A program made the translations under genes and the position numbers. A stretch of 64,000 nt of DNA from Tumebacillus permanentifrigoris (GTDB lineage Bacteria; Bacillota; Bacilli; Tumebacillales; Tumebacillaceae), in NCBI RefSeq assembly GCF_003148565.1, contig NZ_QGGL01000007.1:62001-126000 (forward strand). Direction: 5' to 3'. How positions within the stretch are numbered: the first letter of the stretch is position 1; every line of letters starts with the position of its first letter. Positions 1-8,120 of the stretch are shown here, piece by piece. Under the pieces are notes generated by a model. That model saw nothing but the letters and a program-made list of their open reading frames with translations, was not told the DNA's origin and searched no databases.

Positions 1-1420
1 TGCCGTCGGCATTTTGGAACAGGCCGACTTGGGTGCCACCGTTCAGGTAGATCCCAGCGTTGAAGCCGCCCACCGTCGAGTTCGGTGTGAGATTGTCTGC
101 CACGACGCGGATTTGGAAGTTCTGCGCGTTCGGGAGCACCGATTGGTGTACGGTCGTGTAGGACGTCGAAGCCGGCGGAGGAGTAACCGGACCCGGACCT
201 GGACCTGGATCTACCACGACGGTTCCTGCGCCGTAAGAGCCCGTGCTATACGTTTTCGGGTCCCACCACTTGAAGCCTGCACTCGGAGAAGCCCACGGTT
301 CAGCTTGCGGTTCGGTGGAAGTTTCCGGAGTTTCAATCGCCAGAAGTTGCGTCGGTTGGTCGAGTTGCAGACCTGCCACTTGATCAAGCGAGGTGTAGCT
401 TTCTTTTTTCGCCAACCAGTTCACGAGGTTCACGACGTAGGTATCGTCATCGACTTCTTTCCAACCGTCGTGCGTCGTCTTGGACTTGCCGTCTTCTTCC
501 TTCTTGTACTTCGGCGTCACGTCTTCGATCGGAGAGGAGTCCCCGATGAAGGCTGCCTTGCCCGCGCCAACTTTGGCGATCGCAGAGAAAGCGCCTTCTG
601 CAACGCCGCCTCCATTGTACACGCCTTGGTCAACCGCGCTCGCCCACTTCGCAGTGGTCTTCGGCAGGTAGACGATCCCTTTGGCTTTCTTCGGATCGAG
701 GATGGCGACCGTGCTGCCTGCGTGCATCGCAACACCCGTCACGCCTTGTGTGATGCCAAACGCTTGGTCTGGCGGCACGATGTTGTTCGCGGTGATATCC
801 CCCAACGCGTTGTAACGGAAGCGCACGCCGAAGTTTTGGCCGAGCCAGTCGGAGCTTTGTACGCCCTGCATCGCAGAGGATGCTGCTTCTTCGGCACTCA
901 TGCCTTTGGCCGGATTGCTCCACGCGCCGCGACGGAAGCCATTGTAGACTTCGGACCCATCCCAACGGTTTTTGTTGCGGTCGGCGTTGTAGTGGTCCGC
1001 GATAAAGAAGATCGATCCGCCACCTTTGACGTAATCGAGCATCGCCTGTTGTTCGGAAGGCTTGTACGGGAATTGCGCTTCAGCCGTAACGAACACATCA
1101 TACTGTTGCAGGTCTGCCAGCGTGAGCAGCGTGGACTTGCGCAGTTCTTTGACATAGAAGCCAGCGTTCGCCAGCGCGTTCCCGAAGTCGGAGAACCCGC
1201 CGTCGATGACCCAGTCTGCTTGCCCAGCCGTGTGTCCGTGCGTGTTGTCAAACAGCACTTTCTTGCCAGCATTCTCATTGACTACCTTCGCGTTGATGAA
1301 CGGAGCTGGATCGCTCGGTCCCTCCGCATACGCCGCTTGTCCCCCCAAGAACAAGGTCGGCAACGGAATGGCCAACGTCACTGCGAGCAGTGTGTGAAAC
1401 GCTCGTTTCTTCATTGACAT
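1..1420 (-). CDS. Secreted protein with amidotransferase-like/ThuA-like N-terminal domain (3' end outside window)
   Basis: An open minus-strand frame runs from an ATG at 1420 to the window edge without a stop, so at least 473 residues are encoded and the C-terminus is missing. The start has a G-rich ribosome site about 9 bases upstream; a second ATG lies at 1414. The N-terminus is a typical Sec signal peptide ending in AYA. The following ~300 residues contain the signatures KKVLFDNTHGQTAG, DVFVTAEAQFPY and GGGSIFFIADHYNADRN, which resemble the class I amidotransferase-like fold of ThuA/DUF4350-type proteins; related Bacilli proteins are often named endonuclease or DNA-binding protein, a label I would not trust. 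A PGPGPGPV linker near residue 415 leads into a second, beta-rich domain that is cut by the edge. Function unknown; probably extracellular. Confidence 0.8.
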   Translation of the reverse strand, partial: MSMKKRAFHTLLAVTLAIPLPTLFLGGQAAYAEGPSDPAPFINAKVVNENAGKKVLFDNTHGHTAGQADWVIDGGFSDFGNALANAGFYVKELRKSTLLTLADLQQYDVFVTAEAQFPYKPSEQQAMLDYVKGGGSIFFIADHYNADRNKNRWDGSEVYNGFRRGAWSNPAKGMSAEEAASSAMQGVQSSDWLGQNFGVRFRYNALGDITANNIVPPDQAFGITQGVTGVAMHAGSTVAILDPKKAKGIVYLPKTTAKWASAVDQGVYNGGGVAEGAFSAIAKVGAGKAAFIGDSSPIEDVTPKYKKEEDGKSKTTHDGWKEVDDDTYVVNLVNWLAKKESYTSLDQVAGLQLDQPTQLLAIETPETSTEPQAEPWASPSAGFKWWDPKTYSTGSYGAGTVVVDPGPGPGPVTPPPASTSYTTVHQSVLPNAQNFQIRVVADNLTPNSTVGGFNAGIYLNGGTQVGLFQNADG

Positions 1421-1487
1421 AACAGTGCACCCCCCAAAAGCATCTGGAATTATTTTCATTCTCTATGATTCTACCATAAATCTGCTT

Positions 1488-1528
1488 AAAAAAAGTAGTG
1501 ACCAAGGTAATGGTCACTACTTTTTTTC
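1488..1528. terminator. Stem-loop terminator, bidirectional
   Basis: The arms GTAGTGACC and GGTCACTAC are flanked by an A-run on the left and a T-run on the right, so it could work in both directions. It separates the secreted-protein gene (minus) from the chemoreceptor gene (plus). Confidence 0.75.
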
Positions 1529-1631
1529 TCTCTAGCTTACATTAATAAAATCGCTACAACTGAAGCAGCTAACACCCCCGCGATCACACCGCGCCACAGA
1601 GACCTGCTTGTGGGTTGTACAATTTGGATAA

Positions 1632-1659
1632 TTTACAAAAAAGGTATTTTTGTTATTAA
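1632..1659 (+). promoter_or_regulatory. Candidate SigA promoter of the chemoreceptor gene
   Basis: TTTACA at 1632-1637 and TATTAA at 1654-1659 are separated by 16 bases and lie about 60 bases before the ATG at 1718. Visual match only. Confidence 0.4.
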
Positions 1660-1717
1660 TGTAGAATCACTTAAGAATCTACCACATCTGGGTTTATTAC
1701 TAGGAGGATCTTTTCTC

Positions 1718-2518
1718 ATGGATATCTTGCAAGCCTATCTCTCCCTCTCGAAAGTTTTGCCCGAGTTGCTTAACAAGCAAGACCTCGCGATCTGGGCGAC
1801 CGATATGGAGAAGTTTCTGATCTTTGATACGTATGGTCGTTTCAATATCAAGCTCAAAGCAGGCGATCTGCTCACGCCAGGCGGCACTCCGGCGCTCGTC
1901 GTGCAGACTCGGCAAAAAATAACGCGCATGGTGCCGCGCGACGTCTACGGCGTCATCTGTCAGACCACGGCCATTCCGGTCGAGGGTGGGGCGATCGGCA
2001 TCTCGCTGGGCGTGGAAAACGAATACACCCTGCAAGCCTCGCTGTCCGACCTCGACCAAGCGTTTGAACAGATCGGTGATTCCGGTCATCGGATCGCAGA
2101 CAATGCAGGCGGCCTCTCCGATTTCATGAACACACTGCTCCAGACGGTCGAGGCGACCAATGGCGAGCTTCAGAAGATCGACAACGTGGGGTCGCTGATC
2201 AAGGGCATCGCCGATCGGTCCCGCTTGATCTCGCTGAACGCGCTGATCGAGTCGGCGCGCGCGGGTGAGCATGGTCGCAGCTTCTCCGTCGTCGCCAAAG
2301 AGATGCAGAAGCTCTCCGAAGAGACAGCGAAGTCGATTCTAAACGTTCGCACGACCTTGGAGAACATCCACACCCTGTTCGACCAAGTGCAATCGCTCAT
2401 CCACGAAGCGGAAAGCAAAGTCCGCACTCAATCGGCTGCCACCCAAGAGATTGCCTCCGCGCTCCAAGAAGTTGCAGTCTCGGTGCGCGACATCGGCAAG
2501 CTCTCGAAGGTCTTGTAG
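1718..2518 (+). CDS. Soluble methyl-accepting chemotaxis protein (YfmS-like)
   Basis: The product is 266 residues and has no membrane segment. Residues ~1-110 form an unassigned sensory region. Residues ~120-266 are the signalling half of a chemoreceptor, containing the conserved hairpin tip segment with IADRSRLISLNALIESARAGE and GRSFSVVAKEMQKLSEE. This tip contacts CheA and CheW in known receptors. Size and lack of membrane anchors match the cytosolic B. subtilis receptor YfmS. The start at 1718 is chosen because AGGAGG lies 10 bases upstream, and residues encoded from the earlier ATG at 1610 are not chemoreceptor-like. The gene stands alone; ligand unknown. Confidence 0.9.
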   Translation: MDILQAYLSLSKVLPELLNKQDLAIWATDMEKFLIFDTYGRFNIKLKAGDLLTPGGTPALVVQTRQKITRMVPRDVYGVICQTTAIPVEGGAIGISLGVENEYTLQASLSDLDQAFEQIGDSGHRIADNAGGLSDFMNTLLQTVEATNGELQKIDNVGSLIKGIADRSRLISLNALIESARAGEHGRSFSVVAKEMQKLSEETAKSILNVRTTLENIHTLFDQVQSLIHEAESKVRTQSAATQEIASALQEVAVSVRDIGKLSKVL

Positions 2519-2531
2519 ACGCACTCCGTAC

Positions 2532-2570
2532 AAAAAAGTCACGACCCGCTTACTAGGTCGTGACTTTTTT
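2532..2570. terminator. Bidirectional terminator between convergent genes
   Basis: Arms AAGTCACGACC and GGTCGTGACTT with A-run and T-run on either side. It serves the chemoreceptor gene and the convergent GGCT-like gene, whose stop lies inside the hairpin's right flank. Confidence 0.85.
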
Positions 2571-2949
2571 ACTTGCGGCCGAGATGCTTGCGCCACGAAC
2601 CGCTCGTGACTTCAGAACAGCCGCGGTCGTGTGTCCACACATAGACCCATCCATCTCGTCCATGTCCCACATCCTGCACACGGACCCTCTCGTAGTCGTT
2701 GTCAGGATGTCCTGGGCCATAAAATTCCTCAAGTTCATCGAACTTTTTGAGTCCGGCCCCTGTGATCATGCACCATTCGCCCACCACTTCATAGCCGTTC
2801 TCATCGAGGATGAGCGCCGGATAGCCCTTGCCCGTGTCGTACAAGCGGCCACGAACAACTCCCGGCTGGACAGCCAATAGAAACGGGGCGATGTGATGGT
2901 GGTTTCGCTCGCCCGCGAGCACCGACCCGTAGACGAATACGTCAATCAT
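2569..2949 (-). CDS. Gamma-glutamylcyclotransferase-like (AIG2/GGCT) family protein
   Basis: A 126-residue protein starting MIDVFVYGSVL, the glycine-containing substrate-loop motif (VFVYGtL) that opens GGCT-fold proteins. Later motifs are GYPALILDENGYEVVGEW, where the Glu of VGEW is the likely general acid/base, and LDELEEFYGPG, also typical of the fold. Family members convert gamma-glutamyl compounds to 5-oxoproline or act on gamma-glutamylamines; the substrate here cannot be read from sequence. An upstream in-frame ATG at 2961 sits directly against the AGGAG site, so 2949 is the better start although the spacing (13) is long. Monocistronic. Confidence 0.85.
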   Translation of the reverse strand: MIDVFVYGSVLAGERNHHHIAPFLLAVQPGVVRGRLYDTGKGYPALILDENGYEVVGEWCMITGAGLKKFDELEEFYGPGHPDNDYERVRVQDVGHGRDGWVYVWTHDRGCSEVTSGSWRKHLGRK

Positions 2950-3099
2950 AGCTGGTATCATACTCCTTCCCGTCTACAGCTTAACCGCCTTCACCCCTCA
3001 ATATAGCAAACTATGTCCGAAAAGGGAGCCTGTTGCCTCAAGATTTTCCCATTTTGCAAAAATCAAACACTTGTCCCGGCTGCCTCGACCGCGAGAGGG

Positions 3100-3133
3100 A
3101 CACCCCCTTAGTCTGACTAAGGGGGTGTTTTTT
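3100..3133 (+). terminator. Strong inverted repeat, terminator-like on the + strand
   Basis: Arms ACACCCCCTTAGTC/GACTAAGGGGGTGT are followed by six T on the plus strand. On the minus strand, where the peptidase gene ends at 3132, there is no T-run after the stem, so its use is unclear. No plus-strand gene reads into it from 2950-3100. Confidence 0.55.
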
Positions 3134-5075
3134 ACGACTTTGCGTGTACGAGTTTCTCCATCTCTTTCAGTTGCTCCTCAAACACTTTCATCGACTGCTC
3201 GATCGGCTTCGGTGTGGACATGTCTACACCAGCCGACTTGAGGATCTCCAACGGCGGTTTGGAACTGCCTGCCGCGAGGAAGTTTTCACGGATGCGCTTG
3301 ACGGCAGGCTGCCCCTCCTCCAGCACAAGCTTTGCGAGCGCGGTGGAAGCGGCGAAACTCGTCGCGTACTGGTAGACATAGAACCCGTAGTAGAAGTGCG
3401 GCACTCGCGACCATTGCATCCCGATCTCCGGATCGGCGGCGAGCGAGTTGCCGAAGTATTTTTTGTGAATGTCTAGATAGAGCGTTTTCAAGTTCTCAGC
3501 GGTCAGCGCCTCGCCTTTTTGCTCACGTTCATGTGCAAGCTTCTCAAACTCCGCGAACTGCGCTTGGCGGAACAGCGTGCCGACGAACGTTTCGAGGTAT
3601 TGGTTGAGCAGATAGAGCTTGTCATCGCGGGTCGTGGCGTTTTTGTACAGCGATTTGAACATCAGCGTCTCGTTCATCGTCGATGCGACTTCAGCGGTGA
3701 AGATCGGGTAGCCCGAGTAGAGGTACGGCTGCTTCTGTTGCGTGTAGTACGACTGCATCGCATGGCCGAGTTCGTGGGCGACGGTGGAGACATCGTCATA
3801 GTGTCCTTGGTAGTTCAAGAGCACGAACGGGTGTGAGTCATAACAACCCCACTGGTAACCCCCTCCGCGCTTGTCCTCTGTTGAGTAGACATCGATCCAG
3901 TTGGAATCGAACGCTTTGGCCAACGTGGCCACATAGTCGTCACCCATCGGTTTCAAGCCTTCGAGCACCATCCGTTTGGCCTCATCGAACGGGATGTAGC
4001 GCGCCTCATGCGAAGTGATCGGGACGTAGAGGTCGTACACGTGGAGCTGGTCGACTTTGAGCAGCTCCTTTTTCAAATTCATGTAGCGCTGGAGCAGGGG
4101 CAGGTTTTTGTGTACCGTGTTGAGGAGTTGGTCGTACACGTCAGGCGGAATCCCGTTGGGGAGGAGACTGGCTTCCAGCGCAGAGTCGTACTTGTGGACT
4201 TTGCCCGCGAAGTTGTTCGCCTGCACTTCGGCGGCAAACGTAGAGGCGTAGGTGTCTTGGTAATGCTCGATCACTTTGTTGTAGAGCTCGTAGGCGCGTT
4301 TGCGCAGGTCGCGGTCGTTGCCTTGCAGAATCGTGCTGTAAGTGCCACCGTTCAGATGGATGTCGTGCCCGTCCTTGTCGCGCAGGGAGGGAAACAGGAT
4401 GTCTTTTTGCAGCATGTTGTAGATCTTCTCCGGCGCTTTGGCGAGCGGGTGCGTTTGGGCGAGCACCGACTCCATCTCCTGCGAAAGCGTGTGCGGCTTG
4501 GTTTTCAGCGCGTCTTCGAGGAACGGTTTGTAGCTGATCAGTTCCTTGGCGGAGAGCACCGTTTTCAGCTCAGCCTCTGGGATCGCGCAGAGTTCGGGCA
4601 TCACCCATGAAGTTTGCTCGCCGACGAGGGTGGCGAGTTTTTCGGCGCGGTCGTTGAGCGCTTGGAGTTTGGAGTCGCCCGTGTTGGTGTCAAAACTCAG
4701 CTTGGCGTAGACATGCACTTTGTCAAATGTCCGACTGAGCACCGCGTAGTTGTCGAGCATCGCTTTGACTTGTGCGGGGTTGGCGAGATGGCCTCGGAAG
4801 CGGTTGAAGTCATGGACGAGGGCTTCGACTTTTTTGCAGTCCTTCTCCCAAGCGGACTGCGTTGGGTAGATGCTTTCGAGGTTCCATTTGTATTGGGCCG
4901 GCACTTGGGCGCGGGTGCGATACTCCGGGCGTGCGCTCGCCGGTTCGAGGGCGAGGTCTTGCGCCTCGACGGTCGGCTGTCGGGACGGTGCGGCTGCCGA
5001 CGTGGTGGAGGCCGGAATGTACAGCGTGGTCAGGGCGATCAGCATCGCGGAAAGCGTCGTCAACGTTTTTCTCAT
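3132..5075 (-). CDS. pepF: Oligoendopeptidase F (M3B), with signal peptide
   Basis: The 647-residue product matches PepF-type M3 zinc peptidases along its length. The zinc motif HELGH lies near residue 434 in the context STVAHELGHAMQSYY, and the third ligand is the Glu of TAEVASTMNE about 25 residues later. These enzymes cut short peptides. The start at 5075 is supported by GAGGAGG 8 bases upstream; the longer frame to 5303 lacks such a site. The first ~27 residues (MRKTLTTLSAMLIAL...TSAAA) form a convincing Sec signal peptide, which is unusual because classical PepF enzymes are cytosolic. It is therefore predicted to be exported and to degrade peptides outside the membrane, alongside the secreted subtilases in this window. 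Confidence 0.93.
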   Translation of the reverse strand: MRKTLTTLSAMLIALTTLYIPASTTSAAAPSRQPTVEAQDLALEPASARPEYRTRAQVPAQYKWNLESIYPTQSAWEKDCKKVEALVHDFNRFRGHLANPAQVKAMLDNYAVLSRTFDKVHVYAKLSFDTNTGDSKLQALNDRAEKLATLVGEQTSWVMPELCAIPEAELKTVLSAKELISYKPFLEDALKTKPHTLSQEMESVLAQTHPLAKAPEKIYNMLQKDILFPSLRDKDGHDIHLNGGTYSTILQGNDRDLRKRAYELYNKVIEHYQDTYASTFAAEVQANNFAGKVHKYDSALEASLLPNGIPPDVYDQLLNTVHKNLPLLQRYMNLKKELLKVDQLHVYDLYVPITSHEARYIPFDEAKRMVLEGLKPMGDDYVATLAKAFDSNWIDVYSTEDKRGGGYQWGCYDSHPFVLLNYQGHYDDVSTVAHELGHAMQSYYTQQKQPYLYSGYPIFTAEVASTMNETLMFKSLYKNATTRDDKLYLLNQYLETFVGTLFRQAQFAEFEKLAHEREQKGEALTAENLKTLYLDIHKKYFGNSLAADPEIGMQWSRVPHFYYGFYVYQYATSFAASTALAKLVLEEGQPAVKRIRENFLAAGSSKPPLEILKSAGVDMSTPKPIEQSMKVFEEQLKEMEKLVHAKS

Positions 5076-5150
5076 CAGTCGCTCCTCCTCGGTTTGGTAG
5101 TACCTATTGTGATTCCCGGAAATAGGCAAAACCATGAGGAAAACGCAGGC

Positions 5151-5191
5151 AAAAAAAGCCCCCACCCCTAAAAATGGAGGAGGACTTTTTG
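5151..5191 (-). terminator. Probable terminator of the epimerase gene
   Basis: Imperfect G/C-rich stem with G:U pairs followed on the minus strand by six or more T, about 65 bases after the stop at 5257. Confidence 0.45.
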
Positions 5192-5256
5192 GAAAAGGTA
5201 CTGTCAGCGAACGCCACAGACCACGGGTATTCTGCTGCTCTGCCTTACTTTCAGCC

Positions 5257-6129
5257 TTACTTTCCGTCCGCGATGTCACGCACCAACTGTGGGAGCCAGT
5301 CATGGAGGTTTGTGAAACTATAGCCTGCCTCTTGGGCCTTCTGCGTCTTCATCGCCCACGTGGTCGGCACGCCGTAGGGAGATGCGTCGTCAGCTTCTGC
5401 GGAGACGATGGCTTTTTGTCCTAGCTTCTCTTCGATCAGGGCGAGCAGGTCGCGCATCGCGATCTGTCCGTTGGCACAGGCGTTGACGGGGCCTTTGATC
5501 GGTGCAGACCCTGCCCATGCGAGGAACTCTGCCGCCTCCTGTGCGTGGATGAAGTTCATCTGCGCGTCGAGGTTTGGCATCACAAACGGCACCTCATCGC
5601 GCACATGCTCGACGTGGAAGTGCAGCCGGCGCGTGTAGTCATCCAGACCGAGCACGATCGGGATGCGGACGGCGACCACAGGGAAGTCGGCTTTTTGGAA
5701 AAATACCGCCTCTGCCAGTCGTTTGCCTTCTTGGTAGGTAAAGTCGGTGTGCGGCCCGTACTTGATCGGGTAGGTCGTCGGTTTGAACTCCGCTTCCCCC
5801 AAGGCCTGCCCCGTTGCGTCGTACACCGATAGCGTGGAAGTGAACACGTAGCGCCCAACTTTGTTTACGAAGACATCCGCCGCATTCTGTGCGTCGGTCG
5901 GGCCGTAGCAGATCTGGTCATACACCACGTCGAAGTACTTGCCTTCGACTGCAGTTGCCATCGATTTGCGGTCGAAGCGGTCGATCTGCAGGCGTTGCAC
6001 CCGGTCGCCAAAGTCGTCCTGTGTCTGACCACGGGTCGCTACGGTGACGTTGACACCGCGTTCGAGCAGCACTTGCACCAATCGTTTGCCAAAAAAGCGG
6101 GTTCCGCCGAGGACGAGAGCGTTTTTCAT
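5257..6129 (-). CDS. NAD(P)-dependent epimerase/dehydratase family protein
   Basis: A 290-residue extended short-chain dehydrogenase. The N-terminal motif LVLGGTRFFGKRLVQ is the dinucleotide-binding loop in the GGTRFxG form. The region RYVFTSTLSVYD contains the Ser of the active site, and the usual YxxxK appears as TYQEGKRLAE near residue 155 (Tyr-Gln-Glu-Gly-Lys). The residues after the fold resemble plant CSP41/bacterial sugar-nucleotide epimerase-like proteins. The substrate is unknown. The start at 6129 follows AGGAGAGG with 9-base spacing; the frame extends further upstream without a ribosome site. It stands alone, divergent from the DUF2071 gene. Confidence 0.88.
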   Translation of the reverse strand: MKNALVLGGTRFFGKRLVQVLLERGVNVTVATRGQTQDDFGDRVQRLQIDRFDRKSMATAVEGKYFDVVYDQICYGPTDAQNAADVFVNKVGRYVFTSTLSVYDATGQALGEAEFKPTTYPIKYGPHTDFTYQEGKRLAEAVFFQKADFPVVAVRIPIVLGLDDYTRRLHFHVEHVRDEVPFVMPNLDAQMNFIHAQEAAEFLAWAGSAPIKGPVNACANGQIAMRDLLALIEEKLGQKAIVSAEADDASPYGVPTTWAMKTQKAQEAGYSFTNLHDWLPQLVRDIADGK

Positions 6130-6240
6130 CGTGTATTCCTCTCCTTTTTTTGGGTCGTATTTCCATTGTACCATTGGATAGGAATATTGTGATAATATCA
6201 ACTTGTAAGCACTTTACATTGAAAATGGAGCGAAGACTTG

Positions 6241-6960
6241 ATGAGTCGAGAACTTGAACGAGACGAGCAAAAACCGTGGACGATGTTGCAAGAATGGTCG
6301 AAGCTCTGCTTTCTACACTATGCTTTCGATCCAGCGGACTTGCGCACCAAACTCCCAGCGGGAATTGAATTGGATACATATGAAGGCCGAGCCTACGTAT
6401 CGGTCGTCCCGTTTTACATGGAGCGCATCCGCCTGCGTCTAGAGCCTGACTTCCTGTCGATGCACTTTGGCGAGTTGAATCTGCGCACCTATGTGGTCGT
6501 GGACGGTCGTCCGGGCGTGTACTTTTTCAGCATCGATGCCGATTCGTGGCTCGGCTCGGTGATGGCGAAACTGATGTACCACCTGCCCTACTTCGACGCG
6601 GACATCGCGCTGGTCGAGGAGGAGGGCACGTTCGAATTCAACAGCGTGCGTGCAGGCGATGGTCCAGCCGCGGAGTTGTTGATGACCTACCGCCCGACGT
6701 CCGAGGTGTTCCATGCAGCGCCGGGTTCGTTGGAGGCCTGGCTGACGGAACGCTTCAGCCTGTTCTCCACCGATGACGAGGGTCACATCTATCGCGGTGA
6801 CATCGAGCACGGCACCTGGCCCTTGCAAACGGCAGAGGTGGAGATCACCACCAACTCCCTGTTCGATGCCGCTGGACTCCCAGCACCCGTGGAAGGCCCC
6901 CATGCTTTCTACGTCGCGGATCTCGTGACACACTGCTGGCCCTTGGAACGCGTGAAGTAA
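6241..6960 (+). CDS. DUF2071 (YqjF-like) family protein
   Basis: A 239-residue protein with the DUF2071 hallmarks: LHYAFDPADLRTKLPAGIELDTYEGRA at the N-terminus, ELNLRTYVVVDGRPGVYFFSIDAD in the middle and DLVTHCWPLERV at the end. The family is widespread in Bacilli and has no experimentally fixed role known to me; the fold is related to acetoacetate-decarboxylase-like barrels. The ATG at 6241 has GGAG ten bases upstream; an in-frame TTG immediately precedes it. Preceded by the AT-rich divergent intergenic region shared with the epimerase gene. Confidence 0.9.
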   Translation: MSRELERDEQKPWTMLQEWSKLCFLHYAFDPADLRTKLPAGIELDTYEGRAYVSVVPFYMERIRLRLEPDFLSMHFGELNLRTYVVVDGRPGVYFFSIDADSWLGSVMAKLMYHLPYFDADIALVEEEGTFEFNSVRAGDGPAAELLMTYRPTSEVFHAAPGSLEAWLTERFSLFSTDDEGHIYRGDIEHGTWPLQTAEVEITTNSLFDAAGLPAPVEGPHAFYVADLVTHCWPLERVK

Positions 6961-6967
6961 GTGGATG

Positions 6968-7004
6968 AAAAAAAGACCCGTGCGCGATGCACCGGGTCTT
7001 TTTT
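6968..7004. terminator. Bidirectional terminator after the DUF2071 gene
   Basis: AAAGACCCG/CGGGTCTTT stem with A-run and T-run. It also ends the convergent 7027-7194/proC unit. Confidence 0.85.
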
Positions 7005-7026
7005 GCTAGTTTTGCCTCCACGGAAC

Positions 7027-7194
7027 TTACTTCCCGTCGAACAGGCCGCCTTTTTTGTGTTGCTTGGTGACTTTCATGCGCTTGGCTTGGATGTCTTTGT
7101 CTGCGCGTCCGAGGCCGCGTTGGCCGGAACTCTTGGCTTTTTTCGCCTCGATGACTTTCTTCATCAGCTCTAGGGTGTTGTTGGTTTCACTCAT
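7027..7194 (-). CDS. Small basic conserved-type protein, 55 aa
   Basis: A short frame with a very good ribosome site (AGGAGG, 9 bases before ATG) 19 bases downstream of proC and ahead of a terminator, so it is probably expressed with proC. The product is rich in Lys, Arg and Gly, beginning MSETNNTLELMKKVIEAKKA and ending HKKGGLFDGK. The first ~20 residues look helical; the rest (SSGQRGLGRADKDIQAK) looks flexible and suggests nucleic-acid or ribosome contact, which is inference only. I do not recognise a named family. Confidence 0.75.
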   Translation of the reverse strand: MSETNNTLELMKKVIEAKKAKSSGQRGLGRADKDIQAKRMKVTKQHKKGGLFDGK

Positions 7195-7212
7195 CTGTAG
7201 GAACCTCCTCGA

Positions 7213-8019
7213 TTATTCATTTGCCATATAGCGGGCGCGAGCGTTGGTGGCGCGCACGGCGTCTTGCATCATGTCGGAGAAGCCGCGCTCCTCCATCACC
7301 CGCAAACCGGCAGCCGTCGCCCCGCCCGGTGTGGTCACACCGTCGCGCAATTCTGCCGGGTCGCTGCCTGCGCGCAACATCGCCGCCGATCCGTAGATCA
7401 TCTGCGCAACCAACTTGCGCGCCGTCGCTGGCGTCACCCCGTAGCTCTGTGCCGCCGCTTCCAACTCTTCGGCGAATGCGTACAAGAACGCCGGCGCACT
7501 GCCCGTGATCGCGGTCAGATCGTGTACTTGTTGCTCCGTGCATTCTGCCGCTTCCCCAATGCCTGCGAGGATCATCTGCAACACATCGCGCTGTTCGGGA
7601 CCGACATGCTGCCCACAGGTATACAGCGAGATCGATTCCCCGATGCCGGCCGCCGTGTTCGGCATCACCCACGCAACGGGTGTGCGGGCTGGCAACAGGT
7701 CTTCAAGCAAACCGATCCCGATGCCAGCCGCTACCGTCACAACCAATTGACCCTGCAGATGGGGTGCCAGTTCGCGCAACACATCCCGATGGTTCTGCGG
7801 TGGCATCGCCAGCAAGACCGTGTCTGCCGAGCGGACGTGCTCCCGCCAATCGGTCGTCACCGTCACGCCGTATTGCTCCTGCAGCTCGTGAAGCCGCGAC
7901 TTGTCGGAGCGATTCGCGACGACGATTTCCTCTATGTATTCCCTCTGCGTCCGCAGCAATCCGGCAAAAATCGCTTCCGCCATTCGGCCCGCGCCCAAAA
8001 CCAAAATTCGTTGCTTGCT
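7213..8019 (-). CDS. proC: Pyrroline-5-carboxylate reductase
   Basis: A 268-residue enzyme for the last step of proline synthesis, NAD(P)H reduction of pyrroline-5-carboxylate. The N-terminal Rossmann motif is LGAGRMAEAIFAGL; the C-terminal dimer domain carries TGSAPAFLYAFAE and the family signature DGVTTPGGATAAGL. A GTG at 8019 is the preferred start because GGGGAGG lies 7 bases upstream and the predicted transcription start near 8043 leaves no room for the in-frame ATG codons at 8037 and beyond. It is followed by the 55-residue protein gene. Confidence 0.95.
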   Translation of the reverse strand, partial: SKQRILVLGAGRMAEAIFAGLLRTQREYIEEIVVANRSDKSRLHELQEQYGVTVTTDWREHVRSADTVLLAMPPQNHRDVLRELAPHLQGQLVVTVAAGIGIGLLEDLLPARTPVAWVMPNTAAGIGESISLYTCGQHVGPEQRDVLQMILAGIGEAAECTEQQVHDLTAITGSAPAFLYAFAEELEAAAQSYGVTPATARKLVAQMIYGSAAMLRAGSDPAELRDGVTTPGGATAAGLRVMEERGFSDMMQDAVRATNARARYMANE

Positions 8020-8049
8020 CACGAGACGTCCTCCCCTCATGTCGGCATC

Positions 8050-8079
8050 ATTATACTTTGCAAATGACTCACTCGGCAA
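8050..8079 (-). promoter_or_regulatory. SigA-type promoter of proC
   Basis: On the minus strand, TTGCCG (8074-8079) and a perfect TATAAT (8050-8055) are spaced by 18 bases. It predicts transcription from about 8043. Confidence 0.65.
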
Positions 8080-8083
8080 TCGT

Positions 8084-8119
8084 AAAAAAAGTCCCGGCTG
8101 CTACGAGTCGGGACTTTTT
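8084..8119. terminator. Terminator downstream of the lipoprotein gene
   Basis: AAAGTCCCG...CGGGACTTT stem bordered by A-run and T-run; ends the subtilase-RHS-lipoprotein unit just before the proC promoter. Confidence 0.8.
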
Positions 8120-8120
8120 G

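Noticed and set aside
14-1417. 467-codon plus-strand open frame at the left edge
   Set aside because: Antisense shadow; the minus strand encodes a signal peptide and a conserved fold over the same bases with a ribosome site and terminator.
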